From: DASUUI01 sp964577965
Lineage (GTDB): Bacteria; Gemmatimonadota; Gemmatimonadetes; Gemmatimonadales; Gemmatimonadaceae
Assembly (NCBI GenBank): GCA_964577965.1
Contig: CAZOAT010000002.1
Location: 7,881 to 71,880 of the forward strand
DNA: 64,000 nucleotides
Reading direction: 5' to 3'
Below are positions 52,394 through 61,021 of this stretch, one piece after another (position 1 is the stretch's first letter; every line of letters starts with the position of its first letter). The notes beneath the pieces were generated by a model that saw only the letters and a list, made by a program, of their open reading frames with translations, had not been told where the DNA came from and made no database searches. A program made the translations under genes and the position numbers.

Positions 52394-52860
52394 TTGCCGA
52401 GCTGTGTGTAGCCGCCGCGATAGTACACGAGCGGCTCGCCTGGACGGCTGTCTGCGATCTCCACGATGCCGGTGAAGATCGTGTGGTCTCCGCCGGGGAA
52501 CGCATCTGCACGGCGGCACTCCATCCACGCAAGCACGTCGTCGAGAATCGGCGCACCTGACTGGCCAGGTCGGAAGCCGATGCCATCGAACCTGTCCACT
52601 TCCTGATCGCTGAACCGCCGGGCAAGCACTTCCTGCGACGCCTCGAGGACGTTCACGACGAAATGCGTTGCTGACTGCAGCGCGTCGTACATGCGTGCTT
52701 CGTGATCGATGCACAGCAACACCATCGGGGGTGACAGGCTGAGCGAGCAGAAGGAGCTCACGGTCATGCCGGCGTCGCCTTCGCTGCCGCTCACGGTGAC
52801 TACGGTGACGCCACTGACAAACCGGCCCAGCACGCTGCGGAAGGTGTCGGGGTCGATCAT
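52390..52860 (-). CDS. Flavin reductase-like protein
   Basis: 156 residues of the flavin reductase (FMN-binding split barrel) family. RSVLGRFVSGVTVVTV, MTVSSFCSLSLSPPMVLLCID and FVVNVLEASQEVLARRFSD are the usual conserved blocks. Reduces FMN or FAD for a partner enzyme; the adjacent FAD-dependent oxidoreductase is the obvious partner. Start ATG 52860 overlaps its stop by 4 nt; longer upstream starts are shadows. Confidence 0.9.
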   Translation of the reverse strand: MIDPDTFRSVLGRFVSGVTVVTVSGSEGDAGMTVSSFCSLSLSPPMVLLCIDHEARMYDALQSATHFVVNVLEASQEVLARRFSDQEVDRFDGIGFRPGQSGAPILDDVLAWMECRRADAFPGGDHTIFTGIVEIADSRPGEPLVYYRGGYTQLGK

Positions 52861-54098
52861 GCGGCCGCCGGTGCGCGGCCGCCGAGCAGCAGCGGGAGAA
52901 GGAATGCCGCCCGCAGCAGCTCCCGGGGAGGAATGAAATCGCCGCATACGCCGACGAGGATGTCGGCGAGGTCTTTGCGCCGCGCCAGAGTCGCAGTGAA
53001 TCGGTTCATCAGCGCCGGTCGGGCGACGGCCACGCTGACGAGCCTCTCGACTGCCCACTTGCCCGCGAACTCGCTCCGCCGCGTGCGTCGGTATTCGCGC
53101 ATCATCTGGGGCTCGCATCGCGCCTCCTCCAGTACTGAAAGCGCAAGCGGTGCGAGCAGCTCGGCGCCGCGCAACGCCGCGAAGATGCCTTCACCGGTGA
53201 ACGGATCGTAGAAGTCCGCTGCATCTCCAACCAGGGCCACTCCCGGAGTCCACGGTCTGGTCACTCGACTGGCGAACGGCCCGGTGGCGCGCACCGGCCC
53301 GCGGCGGCCGGCCGCCATGAAACGGTTGCGCAGGTGTGGACGGTGGTGAATCCAGTGCTCGAGGAATCCTGCAGCGTTTCCTGCGACGCTGCGGGCGGCG
53401 GAGGTCGGGATGACGACAGCAACGTTGGTGACGTCCCCCACAGGAGCGAGTCCGAAGTAGCCGCCCCCATCCACATGCATCTCGCCAGCGCTGGTCAGCC
53501 CGGACACACCCTCGTAGTGAGCAGTGAGTGCGAGGCGCGACGGCCATCTGAACCGGTGCGCCACACCGGCACGCCGTGCGACGACAGAACGAAGCCCGTC
53601 CGCGCCGACCACGAGCCTGGCGCTCACGCGCAGTCCCGTTCCCGCGTCGGCCGTTGCGACCACCCCTGTCACACGGCCGCCTGCAGTTCGTACGAGATCG
53701 CCGACCCGGGCGCCTTCAACGACCCGGGTGCCGGCACGCGCCGCGGCCTCCAGGAGCGCGGCGTCGAGAATCGTTCGTCGCACTGCGAGCCCGCTGTCGC
53801 TGTAACCCCGGAATCCGTGCGAGCCCGCGAACTCGCCATGCAGCCATTCGCCGCGCGGCGAGCGCACCCGCATCCCCGAAAGCTGCGAGCCGTGCGGCTC
53901 GACCTGGGAGAGCACGTTCATCGCCACCAGCATACGCGACGATTCGGGACTCAGGTACTCCGCGCATGCTTTGTCGCGGGGGAAGCGTGCTCGATCCAGA
54001 AGCACCACGCTCGCTCCCGATCGGGCGAGCGCCCACGCAGTGGCGGAACCGGCCGGTCCCCCGCCCACCACGCAGACGTCGGCGCGCAGCGAGGTCAG
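52857..54098 (-). CDS. Geranylgeranyl reductase-like FAD-dependent oxidoreductase
   Basis: About 413 residues. The FAD-binding GGGPAG loop is in the N-terminal strand RADVCVVGGGPAGSATAW; the second FAD motif is GDAADFYDPFTGEGI; FPRDKACAEYLSPES matches the geranylgeranyl reductase group. Reduces double bonds in isoprenoid or similar chains, or hydroxylates an aromatic substrate. The usual start codons do not fit: GTG 54071 lies inside the first beta strand, so it would cut the FAD fold. CTG 54098 overlaps the radical SAM stop as CTGA and gives a full first strand. The true start needs proof. Confidence 0.85.
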   Translation of the reverse strand: MTSLRADVCVVGGGPAGSATAWALARSGASVVLLDRARFPRDKACAEYLSPESSRMLVAMNVLSQVEPHGSQLSGMRVRSPRGEWLHGEFAGSHGFRGYSDSGLAVRRTILDAALLEAAARAGTRVVEGARVGDLVRTAGGRVTGVVATADAGTGLRVSARLVVGADGLRSVVARRAGVAHRFRWPSRLALTAHYEGVSGLTSAGEMHVDGGGYFGLAPVGDVTNVAVVIPTSAARSVAGNAAGFLEHWIHHRPHLRNRFMAAGRRGPVRATGPFASRVTRPWTPGVALVGDAADFYDPFTGEGIFAALRGAELLAPLALSVLEEARCEPQMMREYRRTRRSEFAGKWAVERLVSVAVARPALMNRFTATLARRKDLADILVGVCGDFIPPRELLRAAFLLPLLLGGRAPAAA

Positions 54099-55528
54099 GC
54101 GACCGCCCGGGCAACGCGCTGAAACGCTCCCATGTATCGCCAGTGCGGGCGGGGCAGGTTCAGGATCGATGCAGCCCGCGTCAGGTAAGGCAGGACCCGT
54201 GATTGTGAGTCAGCCGAGAACATGAACCTGGGATGCGCGGTCGCGAACCGCCGGAGGCGGAGAACGATCTCTCCCGCATCCAGCACGGGTGACATGTAGA
54301 ACCGCGGGGCGAGCAGTGCATCGCGCGACTCGACGACACCTTCGCTGAGTGCGATGCTGTGGAGCGTCGTGCCGGGGTAGATGCGCAGCCCGACCGTCAC
54401 GTATACGGCATCCCCGCGGCCCAGCCGCCATCCGGCGAACGCCAGCGTCTCTTCGATGGTGGCCATCGTCTCACCCGGCCCACCGACGAGAAAGATCCAC
54501 AACGCTTTCAATCCGGCTCGCTCGACCCGCTCGGCGGTCTCCCGTGCGCGCGCGACGGAGAAGCCCTTCTCCAGTCGGTCGAGCACCCGATCGCTCGCAC
54601 TCTCAGCAGTGATTCCAATCGCGCGGAAGCCGGCTGCACCCATCGCCGCGAGCAACTCGCGTGGAGCCACTGCCGGGGTGAAGTTCGTGGTTTCCAGCGT
54701 CACCGTGAGCCGACGGCGGGCGATCTCCTCGCAGACTTCCATCGCGTGCCCCGGCGGCGAGTTGAAGGTGGAATCCACGAAGTCGAAATGACGGACACCC
54801 GCTTCACGGTTCAACAGCTCGATCTCGTCGGCGACCAGTGCGGGCGCACGGGTGCGGTAGCCGAACCCCTCCACGTTGCGGTAGGTGCAGTAGATGCAGC
54901 GGAAGACGCAGCCGCGTTTCGTCTGGATTGGAATCGTTCCACCGTGCCGCTGGTATCTCCGGAGGTCGAACCAGTCGTGCAGCCGCGCAGGGGGCAGTGA
55001 ATCCAGATCCGCCTCGTCACCGGGAGGGGCGAATTGCACGATCGAGCCCGAGCGCTGGACAATGCCTGGAATGCACCGTTCTTCTCTGGAAGCGAGCGAC
55101 TCCACGAGCTCGACGGTCGCGCGTTCTCCGTCGCCGGCTACCCCGTAATCCACACCGAGTTCGGTGAAGAGGGCTTCAGGGGCGACGCCGAACGCAGCGC
55201 CACCGGCTATCACCGTAGCTCGTGGAGCCACCACCCGCAGCTCCTTCATGATCGCGATCGCTTCGGGGGTGTAGTGCCGAAGCATCATTGAATCGCTGTT
55301 GTCGATGTTTCTAACGGAAAGTCCGATCACGTCCGGCCGTACTGCGCGCACTGCCGCGCGAACCGACCGGATCGGTGTGCGGTCGAAGCAGAGATCGAGT
55401 GCGCGCACGTCATGGCCGGCAGCGCGGAGGGCAGACGCTACGCACCCGAGGCCATTGGGCACGACCGGATACGGCTGTCTCTCCCGGTTGGCGCTGACGA
55501 GCAGGACGCGCGCTCCGGGGGTACTCAC
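54095..55528 (-). CDS. B12-binding-domain radical SAM protein
   Basis: 477 residues. The N-terminal half (1-145) is a cobalamin-binding-like Rossmann domain with PVVPNGLGCVASALRAAGHDV and RPDVIGLSVR, but without the DxHxxG histidine motif, so a cobalamin would be bound base-off or not at all. The radical SAM cysteines are C207, C211 and C214 (KRGCVFRCIYCTY), then DFVDSTFN and GPGETMATIEETL. The C-terminus, to the end, is unassigned. Class B radical SAM enzymes often methylate or cyclise unactivated carbons. Start GTG 55528 by overlap with DUF92. Confidence 0.88.
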   Translation of the reverse strand: MSTPGARVLLVSANRERQPYPVVPNGLGCVASALRAAGHDVRALDLCFDRTPIRSVRAAVRAVRPDVIGLSVRNIDNSDSMMLRHYTPEAIAIMKELRVVAPRATVIAGGAAFGVAPEALFTELGVDYGVAGDGERATVELVESLASREERCIPGIVQRSGSIVQFAPPGDEADLDSLPPARLHDWFDLRRYQRHGGTIPIQTKRGCVFRCIYCTYRNVEGFGYRTRAPALVADEIELLNREAGVRHFDFVDSTFNSPPGHAMEVCEEIARRRLTVTLETTNFTPAVAPRELLAAMGAAGFRAIGITAESASDRVLDRLEKGFSVARARETAERVERAGLKALWIFLVGGPGETMATIEETLAFAGWRLGRGDAVYVTVGLRIYPGTTLHSIALSEGVVESRDALLAPRFYMSPVLDAGEIVLRLRRFATAHPRFMFSADSQSRVLPYLTRAASILNLPRPHWRYMGAFQRVARAVA

Positions 55529-56304
55529 GCAAGCACCGTCAGCAGTCCCACCGAGACTGCCCCACCAGACAGCGTCGCCAACGCGTTCACGAGGTCGTTC
55601 CGCAGCCCCGGAACGCCGCCGATGAATTCTGAGGGGTGTCCGCAGACGTGGACGAGTCGTTCGGTGCCGCGATCGCACGCGGGGCACCATCGCTGTTCCT
55701 GAACGGTTGCGCCGATTATCGAGTCTGCCAGCATTCCCGCCACACCTCCGATGAGTAAAACCCACAGCGGGGCGTCCAATCCCAGCAGCCTGGCGCCAGC
55801 GGACACGATGAGCGCCCCGAGGATTCCTGCTCCTGTACCAGCAAGCGTTACGCCCCCGGAAGCGCCGGCTTGGACGGGCTTTGCCGTGACGATCGATCGG
55901 GGGACCTCACTGGACAGCAGTCCGAGCTCGGTCGCCCAGGTGTCGGCGCTCGAGGCTGCAAGTGCTCCCGCGGCGAACGCGACCCACACGGGCTCCCTCG
56001 TCAGCGCGTACATCACGGCGCCGGCGGCGAACGCGCCGCCGTTGGCCAGGACCTGCGCGGCATCGCGCGAGCCGCTCTTTTCGGGGAGTCCGCCTGCCTT
56101 CCTCACCTTGGCGTCACGTCGAAGGCGGGAGACCGTGGTCGCCGCACCGAAGTACAGAAGCAGGAGAACCAGCCAGGCACCTCCGGCTGCTATCGCAGCG
56201 ACGCCGGTAAGCAGGGCGGCCAGAACACCCGAGGCCGTCAGCCCCAGCGCGGCCGTCACGGCTCCATGCGATCTTTGTTCCTGTTGAAGCCATTTTCCCG
56301 GCAC
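55525..56304 (-). CDS. DUF92 membrane protein (VTE6-like)
   Basis: 259-residue membrane protein of the DUF92 family, with about six hydrophobic helices. SADTWATELGLLSS and GGVAGMLADSIIGATVQEQRWCPACDRGTER are the conserved blocks. In plants the relative VTE6 is a phytyl-phosphate kinase; bacterial function is less clear. A C-terminal CPAC..CGHP cluster looks like a zinc site and is shared by family members. The start is GTG 56304; upstream in-frame ATG codons overlap the divergent gene. It is the first gene of the seven-gene operon. Confidence 0.85.
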   Translation of the reverse strand: MPGKWLQQEQRSHGAVTAALGLTASGVLAALLTGVAAIAAGGAWLVLLLLYFGAATTVSRLRRDAKVRKAGGLPEKSGSRDAAQVLANGGAFAAGAVMYALTREPVWVAFAAGALAASSADTWATELGLLSSEVPRSIVTAKPVQAGASGGVTLAGTGAGILGALIVSAGARLLGLDAPLWVLLIGGVAGMLADSIIGATVQEQRWCPACDRGTERLVHVCGHPSEFIGGVPGLRNDLVNALATLSGGAVSVGLLTVLA

Positions 56305-56362
56305 GTTAGGTTGCGCCCTCCGCTGCTTCTGTTTGCACCCCCGCCGCTCCGCCCACATCAGC

Positions 56363-56983
56363 ATGTCTGCAACCGTTGACGCACTCCTCCCGCTGAGCCT
56401 CCTCGAGGCAGTGCGTACCCTGGATACTCCGGCGGGCGACGATGACGCGGAATACGTGGACGAGCTTCGCAGCAAACGCCTCGGCCTCAGCGACACCGTC
56501 TACGCACAGATCCGAAGGTACACGGAAGCCGCCAAGCGCAACGAGCGCCTTCCGATGAGCGAGGCCGTCGGAATAGCGCGACTCATTGGACGGCGTCCGG
56601 ATGCCGACCGCATCTTCCGCGATGGCGGTACGTGGCTGGCGAATCAGGTACATAACCGCATTGCCCGGCCGGTACGCTGGATCATCCGCTTCCTGCCTTC
56701 GATCGTCGCACGACCGCTGGCCTTCCGACAGACGAGACTCGTCGCCGAACGGTATTACAACGGATCCATTGAGCGCGTCGGTTCGTTCGTGCTGCTCGCG
56801 GTGCCGGAGTCGCCGACTGCCGGCTCCGCTCCGAATGCAGCCGGTTGTGTGTACTACGAGGCGAGCCTGGGAGTGATCCTTCAGAAGCTCCTCGACGCCG
56901 GCGGGCGAATCGAGCATGTGCGGTGCGCTGACAAGGGCGACGGCGTGTGCCAGTGGCGCGCAGACTGGCGACAGGGGCGATGA
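56363..56983 (+). CDS. V4R-like small-ligand-binding protein
   Basis: 206 residues. The C-terminal 60 (GSFVLLAVPE, GCVYYEASLGVILQKLLDAGGRIEHVRCADKGDGVCQW) resembles the 4-vinyl-reductase (V4R) ligand-binding domain, with the glycine and two cysteines (VRCADKGDGVCQW) of that family. The N-terminal 130 residues are helical with a hydrophobic stretch VRWIIRFLPSIVARPL, no signal peptide. Possible membrane-proximal sensor. Start ATG 56363. The end overlaps the M24 gene by 4 nt. Confidence 0.6.
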   Translation: MSATVDALLPLSLLEAVRTLDTPAGDDDAEYVDELRSKRLGLSDTVYAQIRRYTEAAKRNERLPMSEAVGIARLIGRRPDADRIFRDGGTWLANQVHNRIARPVRWIIRFLPSIVARPLAFRQTRLVAERYYNGSIERVGSFVLLAVPESPTAGSAPNAAGCVYYEASLGVILQKLLDAGGRIEHVRCADKGDGVCQWRADWRQGR

Positions 56984-58161
56984 GCACGCTCGCGCCTGCA
57001 ACGCTGCCGCGCCTGCAGGAGGCGATCCGGGAGGCGGGCCTCGACGGCTGGCTCCTCTTCGATTTTCACGGAATAAATTCGATCGCCGCAGGGATGCTCC
57101 GCCTGGAGGGGTTCACGACGCGCCGTGGCTTCGCCTGGATCCCTGCTACCGGCACTCCGACCGCGCTGTCGAACGCGATAGAGCAGGGGCCGTGGCGCAA
57201 CTGGCCGGGTGAGTGGGAGATGGTCCAGTACAGCGGCTGGCGCTCGCTGGAGTCCTCGCTCGCGAAGCTCGTCGGAGGCAAGCGGGTGGCCATGGAATAC
57301 TCACCTGGCGACGCGGTGCCATACCTCGATCGCGTTCCTGCAGGAGTTCTGGAGATGGTGCAGTCAGCCGGCGCGACGGTCTTCACATCGGCTGACCTCG
57401 TGACCGCGTTCTACGCGGTATGGACTGACGCGGACAGGGCTTCTCACGAACGGGCTGCCAGGGTCATCGCAGGCATCGCGCAGGCGGCGATTCGGCTTGC
57501 TGGCGAACGTGCATCCGCCCAGCCGATCACTGAGTACGAACTTGCTCAGTGGATACTGGCGCGGTTCGCCGACTCGGGACTGAGCACCGATCACGGTCCC
57601 ATAGTGGCCGTCGGGCCGAACGCGGCGAATGCGCATTACGAGCCGCTGCCGGCCGTATCTCCACCCATCGAGCGCGGAACGATCCTGCTCGTCGATCTCT
57701 GGGCGAGGGAGGATGGGGGCGTCTTTGCCGATCAAACCTGGATGGCATCCCTCGGTGAGCCGGGCGAACGGGACGCGAAGGTCTGGACCGCCGTGCGCGA
57801 AGGGCGTGACGCTGCCATCGACCTGCTGCGCGCGCGTCTCGGTGCAGACGCGCCGGTGAAGGGAGCTGACGTGGATGATGCAGCCCGCACCACTATCGAG
57901 CGTCACGGCTTCGGCGAGCGCTTCATCCACCGGACCGGCCATTCGATCGATTCGCGGGACCTGCACGGGTCAGGTCCCCACCTCGACAACTTCGAGACTC
58001 ACGAGGAGAGAGCGCTGATCCCCGGTGTCGGCTTCTCCATCGAGCCCGGGATCTACATTCCCGGCGAAGTCGGAATGCGCTCGGAAGTGAACGCTTTCAT
58101 CGACGGACGCCAGCTGCTGGTCACCCCGGCCGAATATCAGCGCGATCTGTTGATAGTCTGA
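56980..58161 (+). CDS. M24 family metallopeptidase (Xaa-Pro aminopeptidase-like)
   Basis: 393 residues with a creatinase-like N-terminal domain and a pita-bread catalytic domain. Metal ligands are visible: D in LLVDLWARED, D in FADQTWMASLGE, H in HRTGHSID, E in FSIEPGIYIPG and E in GMRSEVNAF. The residue after the second D differs from the usual SDMTRT form (here ADQTW). Cleaves a residue before proline. Start ATG 56980 by overlap. Its 3' end overlaps the convergent gene by 25 nt. Confidence 0.88.
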   Translation: MSTLAPATLPRLQEAIREAGLDGWLLFDFHGINSIAAGMLRLEGFTTRRGFAWIPATGTPTALSNAIEQGPWRNWPGEWEMVQYSGWRSLESSLAKLVGGKRVAMEYSPGDAVPYLDRVPAGVLEMVQSAGATVFTSADLVTAFYAVWTDADRASHERAARVIAGIAQAAIRLAGERASAQPITEYELAQWILARFADSGLSTDHGPIVAVGPNAANAHYEPLPAVSPPIERGTILLVDLWAREDGGVFADQTWMASLGEPGERDAKVWTAVREGRDAAIDLLRARLGADAPVKGADVDDAARTTIERHGFGERFIHRTGHSIDSRDLHGSGPHLDNFETHEERALIPGVGFSIEPGIYIPGEVGMRSEVNAFIDGRQLLVTPAEYQRDLLIV

Positions 58162-59216
58162 AGGACTGCAGCGAGAGAGTCGGCGAGCGCGGCATCCTCC
58201 CCCGCTCCCAGCACCATCGCGAACTTGCGGATCCCCATCGCGCGTGATTCGCGCACGAGTACTGCTGCCAGCCGTCCGTCGATCAGCCAGAGTTCTCCCC
58301 TGTCGGGAGCGCGTGCAAAAAGTGCCTGGCTCGCCTCATCCCTTCTGAGGCGTGCGCGCCACTCGCCCGCGAGGCGAACTCCATCATGGAACCCTATCGC
58401 CCGCGGGAGCGAATCGCGGTGCCACACATATCCGTGCAAAGGCAGCAGCACGATCAGCCTGCCGCGCCCCACTTCGGCACCACGGAGCCCCACCGAGCGC
58501 CGGATGTCCTCGATGGTGACAGGCGGGCCGGGTGAGGCAAGCGGCACAGGCGGTCCCACGCTCACCAGCAGCGCGTCGGCGATACCAGCCAGCTCGCGCG
58601 ACGGATAGCCCGCAGTGTCCGTCCCCGCGACGGCGATCGCTATCTCCGATGCCGGCGCCAGGCGTGCGCTGCGGCTCATGTCGCTCAGGCCGGTCAGCAT
58701 CGCGTCCCGCTCGCGCGGCGAGATCGCTCCCGGCAGGAACACGACCGTATGCAGCGACTCAGCGGCCACGATCGTGCGCAGTGCGGCGGCGGCGCGCCTC
58801 CGACCGGCCGTGTCGGCTTGCAACAGCCGGAGAAGCGTCGCAGGCTCGCGAGAAGGACCACCGAACGTCACGAGCCCTGCGCGCCGGCTGAAGGGGAACG
58901 AGTCAGCGGAAAACTCGACACGCTCGATCACCCACTGTCCCGTGCGACTCACGTCCAGCCGCAGCAGGCGCGACACCGTGCTCGTGGTCGGTGTGAGCGG
59001 CACCATACGGCTCAGACCGTCCACCGCCGCGATCGGGGAAAGGCCGGACGGCGCCGCGATCGCTCCTGGAACGAGCAGAAGCTCGACACTTTCGGCCATC
59101 GGCTGCTGAACCGGAACACAGGCAGCCTGTACCATGGTATAGACTGCAGCCATGCGGATTCCGGACGCGGTCCGCTTCCAGGCTTTCACCCGGGGTATTC
59201 TTTGTGCGTCCGTCAT
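58137..59216 (-). CDS. Exported or lipoprotein of unknown function
   Basis: 359 residues from ATG 59216; ATG 59153 is a possible shorter start. A basic segment (RVKAWKRTASGIR) precedes a hydrophobic AAVYTMVQAAC with a cysteine, so it is probably a lipoprotein or membrane-attached. The body has ELLLVPGAIAAP, HTVVFLPGAISPRERDAM, EIAIAVAGTDTAGYPSRE, IADALLVSVGPPVP and IRKFAMVLGAGEDAALADS, a repeating strand-helix pattern like a GH18-style barrel. No catalytic motif identified. Convergent overlap with the M24 gene and nearly back-to-back with the gene at 59222. Confidence 0.6.
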   Translation of the reverse strand: MTDAQRIPRVKAWKRTASGIRMAAVYTMVQAACVPVQQPMAESVELLLVPGAIAAPSGLSPIAAVDGLSRMVPLTPTTSTVSRLLRLDVSRTGQWVIERVEFSADSFPFSRRAGLVTFGGPSREPATLLRLLQADTAGRRRAAAALRTIVAAESLHTVVFLPGAISPRERDAMLTGLSDMSRSARLAPASEIAIAVAGTDTAGYPSRELAGIADALLVSVGPPVPLASPGPPVTIEDIRRSVGLRGAEVGRGRLIVLLPLHGYVWHRDSLPRAIGFHDGVRLAGEWRARLRRDEASQALFARAPDRGELWLIDGRLAAVLVRESRAMGIRKFAMVLGAGEDAALADSLAAVLQTINRSR

Positions 59217-59221
59217 TTCCA

Positions 59222-60061
59222 ATGAAGATGCGTCGCCGACTCCTGCCCGCCACCCTGGCCGGCGTACTCGCGATCCCGATGCTGGCCTGTTCCGGCGGGG
59301 ACCGACCGGCCTATGCCCGCTCCGCGGAGGTCGAACGCGGAGTGACGATCGTCGATCCGCCGGAGGGGGTCTACACCCCGATCGCGGTGCAGAATGGCGG
59401 GAGCATCGCCGGGTCTGTGCGCTTCACGGGTGAAGCACCCGAGGATTCGACCATTGCAATCACGCGCGACGAGCGGGTCTGCGGGAACACTTTGCGCCGG
59501 ATCACTGTCGAGACATCCGGAGATCGGGTCGCCGGTGCGCTCGTGTGGCTGGCGGACGTGCGTAGCGGTCGGGCCTTGCCGCTTGCGAAGAGGTTCGAGC
59601 TCGTGCAGACCCGCTGTACCTTCGGGCCGTTGGCTCAGGTGGCGATCGCGGGCGGGGCCCTGAACGTGCGCTCGGACGACGCCGTGCAGACCCGCACGGT
59701 GGTAGTGGACACGAGAACGCTGGACACGCTGGCGGTGCTCCCCTTCAACAGCCCCGGCGCCCTCGTTCCGCTCGACGCACAGTTGCGGCGGCCGGCCATG
59801 CTCGAGATCCGTTCCACCACGCATCCATGGATGGAGGCGTGGGTGGCGGTGCTCGATCACCCGTACTTCGCCACGACGAACAGGGACGGGTCGTTCACGA
59901 TCGAGGCGATCCCGGCCGGGAGTTATCAGGTGAAGGCGTGGCATCCGCGATTCGGGCTCACGACCGGTACTGCTGCCGTTCAGGCGGGCGGAACGTCGAC
60001 CGTCGAGCTGGAGTTCGGCGCCGGCAGCGGGAACGAAGCGGCGGCGGTAGCTCAGAGGTAG
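59222..60061 (+). CDS. Predicted lipoprotein with cupredoxin-like domain
   Basis: 279 residues. Signal with lipobox MLAC (MKMRRRLLPATLAGVLAIPMLAC). The mature part starts with a beta domain, GGSIAGSVRFTGEAPEDS with a cysteine in RDERVCGN, and ends in a domain with HPWMEAWVAVLDHPYFATTNRDGSF and VKAWHPRFG, resembling carboxypeptidase-regulatory or cupredoxin-type proteins that sit near cytochrome oxidase genes. The two histidines and the methionine are possible copper ligands. Its stop is 12 nt from the convergent ctaB stop. Confidence 0.75.
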   Translation: MKMRRRLLPATLAGVLAIPMLACSGGDRPAYARSAEVERGVTIVDPPEGVYTPIAVQNGGSIAGSVRFTGEAPEDSTIAITRDERVCGNTLRRITVETSGDRVAGALVWLADVRSGRALPLAKRFELVQTRCTFGPLAQVAIAGGALNVRSDDAVQTRTVVVDTRTLDTLAVLPFNSPGALVPLDAQLRRPAMLEIRSTTHPWMEAWVAVLDHPYFATTNRDGSFTIEAIPAGSYQVKAWHPRFGLTTGTAAVQAGGTSTVELEFGAGSGNEAAAVAQR

Positions 60062-60073
60062 CGGCGGGAACGG

Positions 60074-61021
60074 TCAGCGGATGAGCGCGCGGTCAATCGC
60101 CATCGCCACAAACAGCACAGCCAGGTAGAGCAGTGAGAAGCGGTAAATCCGCCACGCCTCGCCGGCCGGGTTCTCGCTGCGCATCAGATGCAGCAGCTTT
60201 CCGAGGAAGATCGCACCCGAGACGAGCGCGACGGCGAAGTACCACCACCCCAGCACGCCGAGAGCGATCGGAAGCAGCGTGAGTGGCAGCAGGACGACCG
60301 CGTACCAGACCATCTCGCTCATCGTCTCACGCTCTCCCCAGACGAGCGGCGCCATGGGGACGCCGGCCCGGCCATACTCGTGCTGCTTGAGAATGGCAAG
60401 CGCCCAGAAATGCGGTGGCGTCCAGTAGAAGACTATGGCGAACAGGTACAGCGCCGGCACTTCGATGTGGCCGGTTACCGCAGCCCATCCGACCAGGGGC
60501 GGGAAGGCGCCCGCAGCACCTCCGATCACGATGTTCTGCGGCGTGCTGCGCTTCAGCCACCTGGTATACACGAAGACGTAGAAATAGAAGCCGCCAAGTG
60601 CGAGCACTGCGGTGAGGGTGTTCGCGAAGCTCGCGAGCAGATAGGTGGCAGCTGTTGCGAGCGCCACACCGAACGCGAGTACGGCCAGAGGTGCCATCCG
60701 GCCGCTCGGGAGTGGCCGCCTTCGCGTGCGCACCATCAGATCGTCTATGTCGCGATCGAAGTACATGTTGATCGCGTTCGCACCGCCGGCCATGAGGTAG
60801 CCACCAACGAGCACGATCAGCACGAGCTGCCAGCTGGGCCGGCCTGCGACGAACATCGGCATCACGGTCGTGACGAGCAGCAACGAGATGATTCGCGGCT
60901 TGGTCAGCCCGACGAGATCGCGCACCAGGCTGGGTGGAGGCGGCAGCGCGCCCTCGGGGCGAGGTACCGTCGCCGTGCCTGCTGCTCCTTCGCTCTCCGG
61001 GTGCGACGCGGGCGTGGTCAC
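60074..61021 (-). CDS. ctaB: Protoheme IX farnesyltransferase (heme O synthase)
   Basis: Adds a farnesyl chain to protoheme to give heme O, in the membrane. 315 residues, about eight to nine helices. The UbiA-type aspartate motif NAINMYFDRDIDDLMVRTRRRPLPSGR and the second motif WTPPHFWALAI are intact. LTKPRIISLLLVTT starts the core. The first 35 residues are hydrophilic. Start GTG 61021 by a 4-nt overlap with ctaA, the next enzyme in the pathway. Confidence 0.95.
   Translation of the reverse strand: MTTPASHPESEGAAGTATVPRPEGALPPPPSLVRDLVGLTKPRIISLLLVTTVMPMFVAGRPSWQLVLIVLVGGYLMAGGANAINMYFDRDIDDLMVRTRRRPLPSGRMAPLAVLAFGVALATAATYLLASFANTLTAVLALGGFYFYVFVYTRWLKRSTPQNIVIGGAAGAFPPLVGWAAVTGHIEVPALYLFAIVFYWTPPHFWALAILKQHEYGRAGVPMAPLVWGERETMSEMVWYAVVLLPLTLLPIALGVLGWWYFAVALVSGAIFLGKLLHLMRSENPAGEAWRIYRFSLLYLAVLFVAMAIDRALIR

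Noticed and set aside
49907..56983. A photosynthesis gene cluster (radical SAM like BchE, GGR like BchP, V4R like BchJ, methyltransferase)
   Set aside because: No reaction-centre, light-harvesting, bchXYZ or magnesium chelatase genes are present, and FabF, SRPBCC and flavin reductase do not belong to such clusters.
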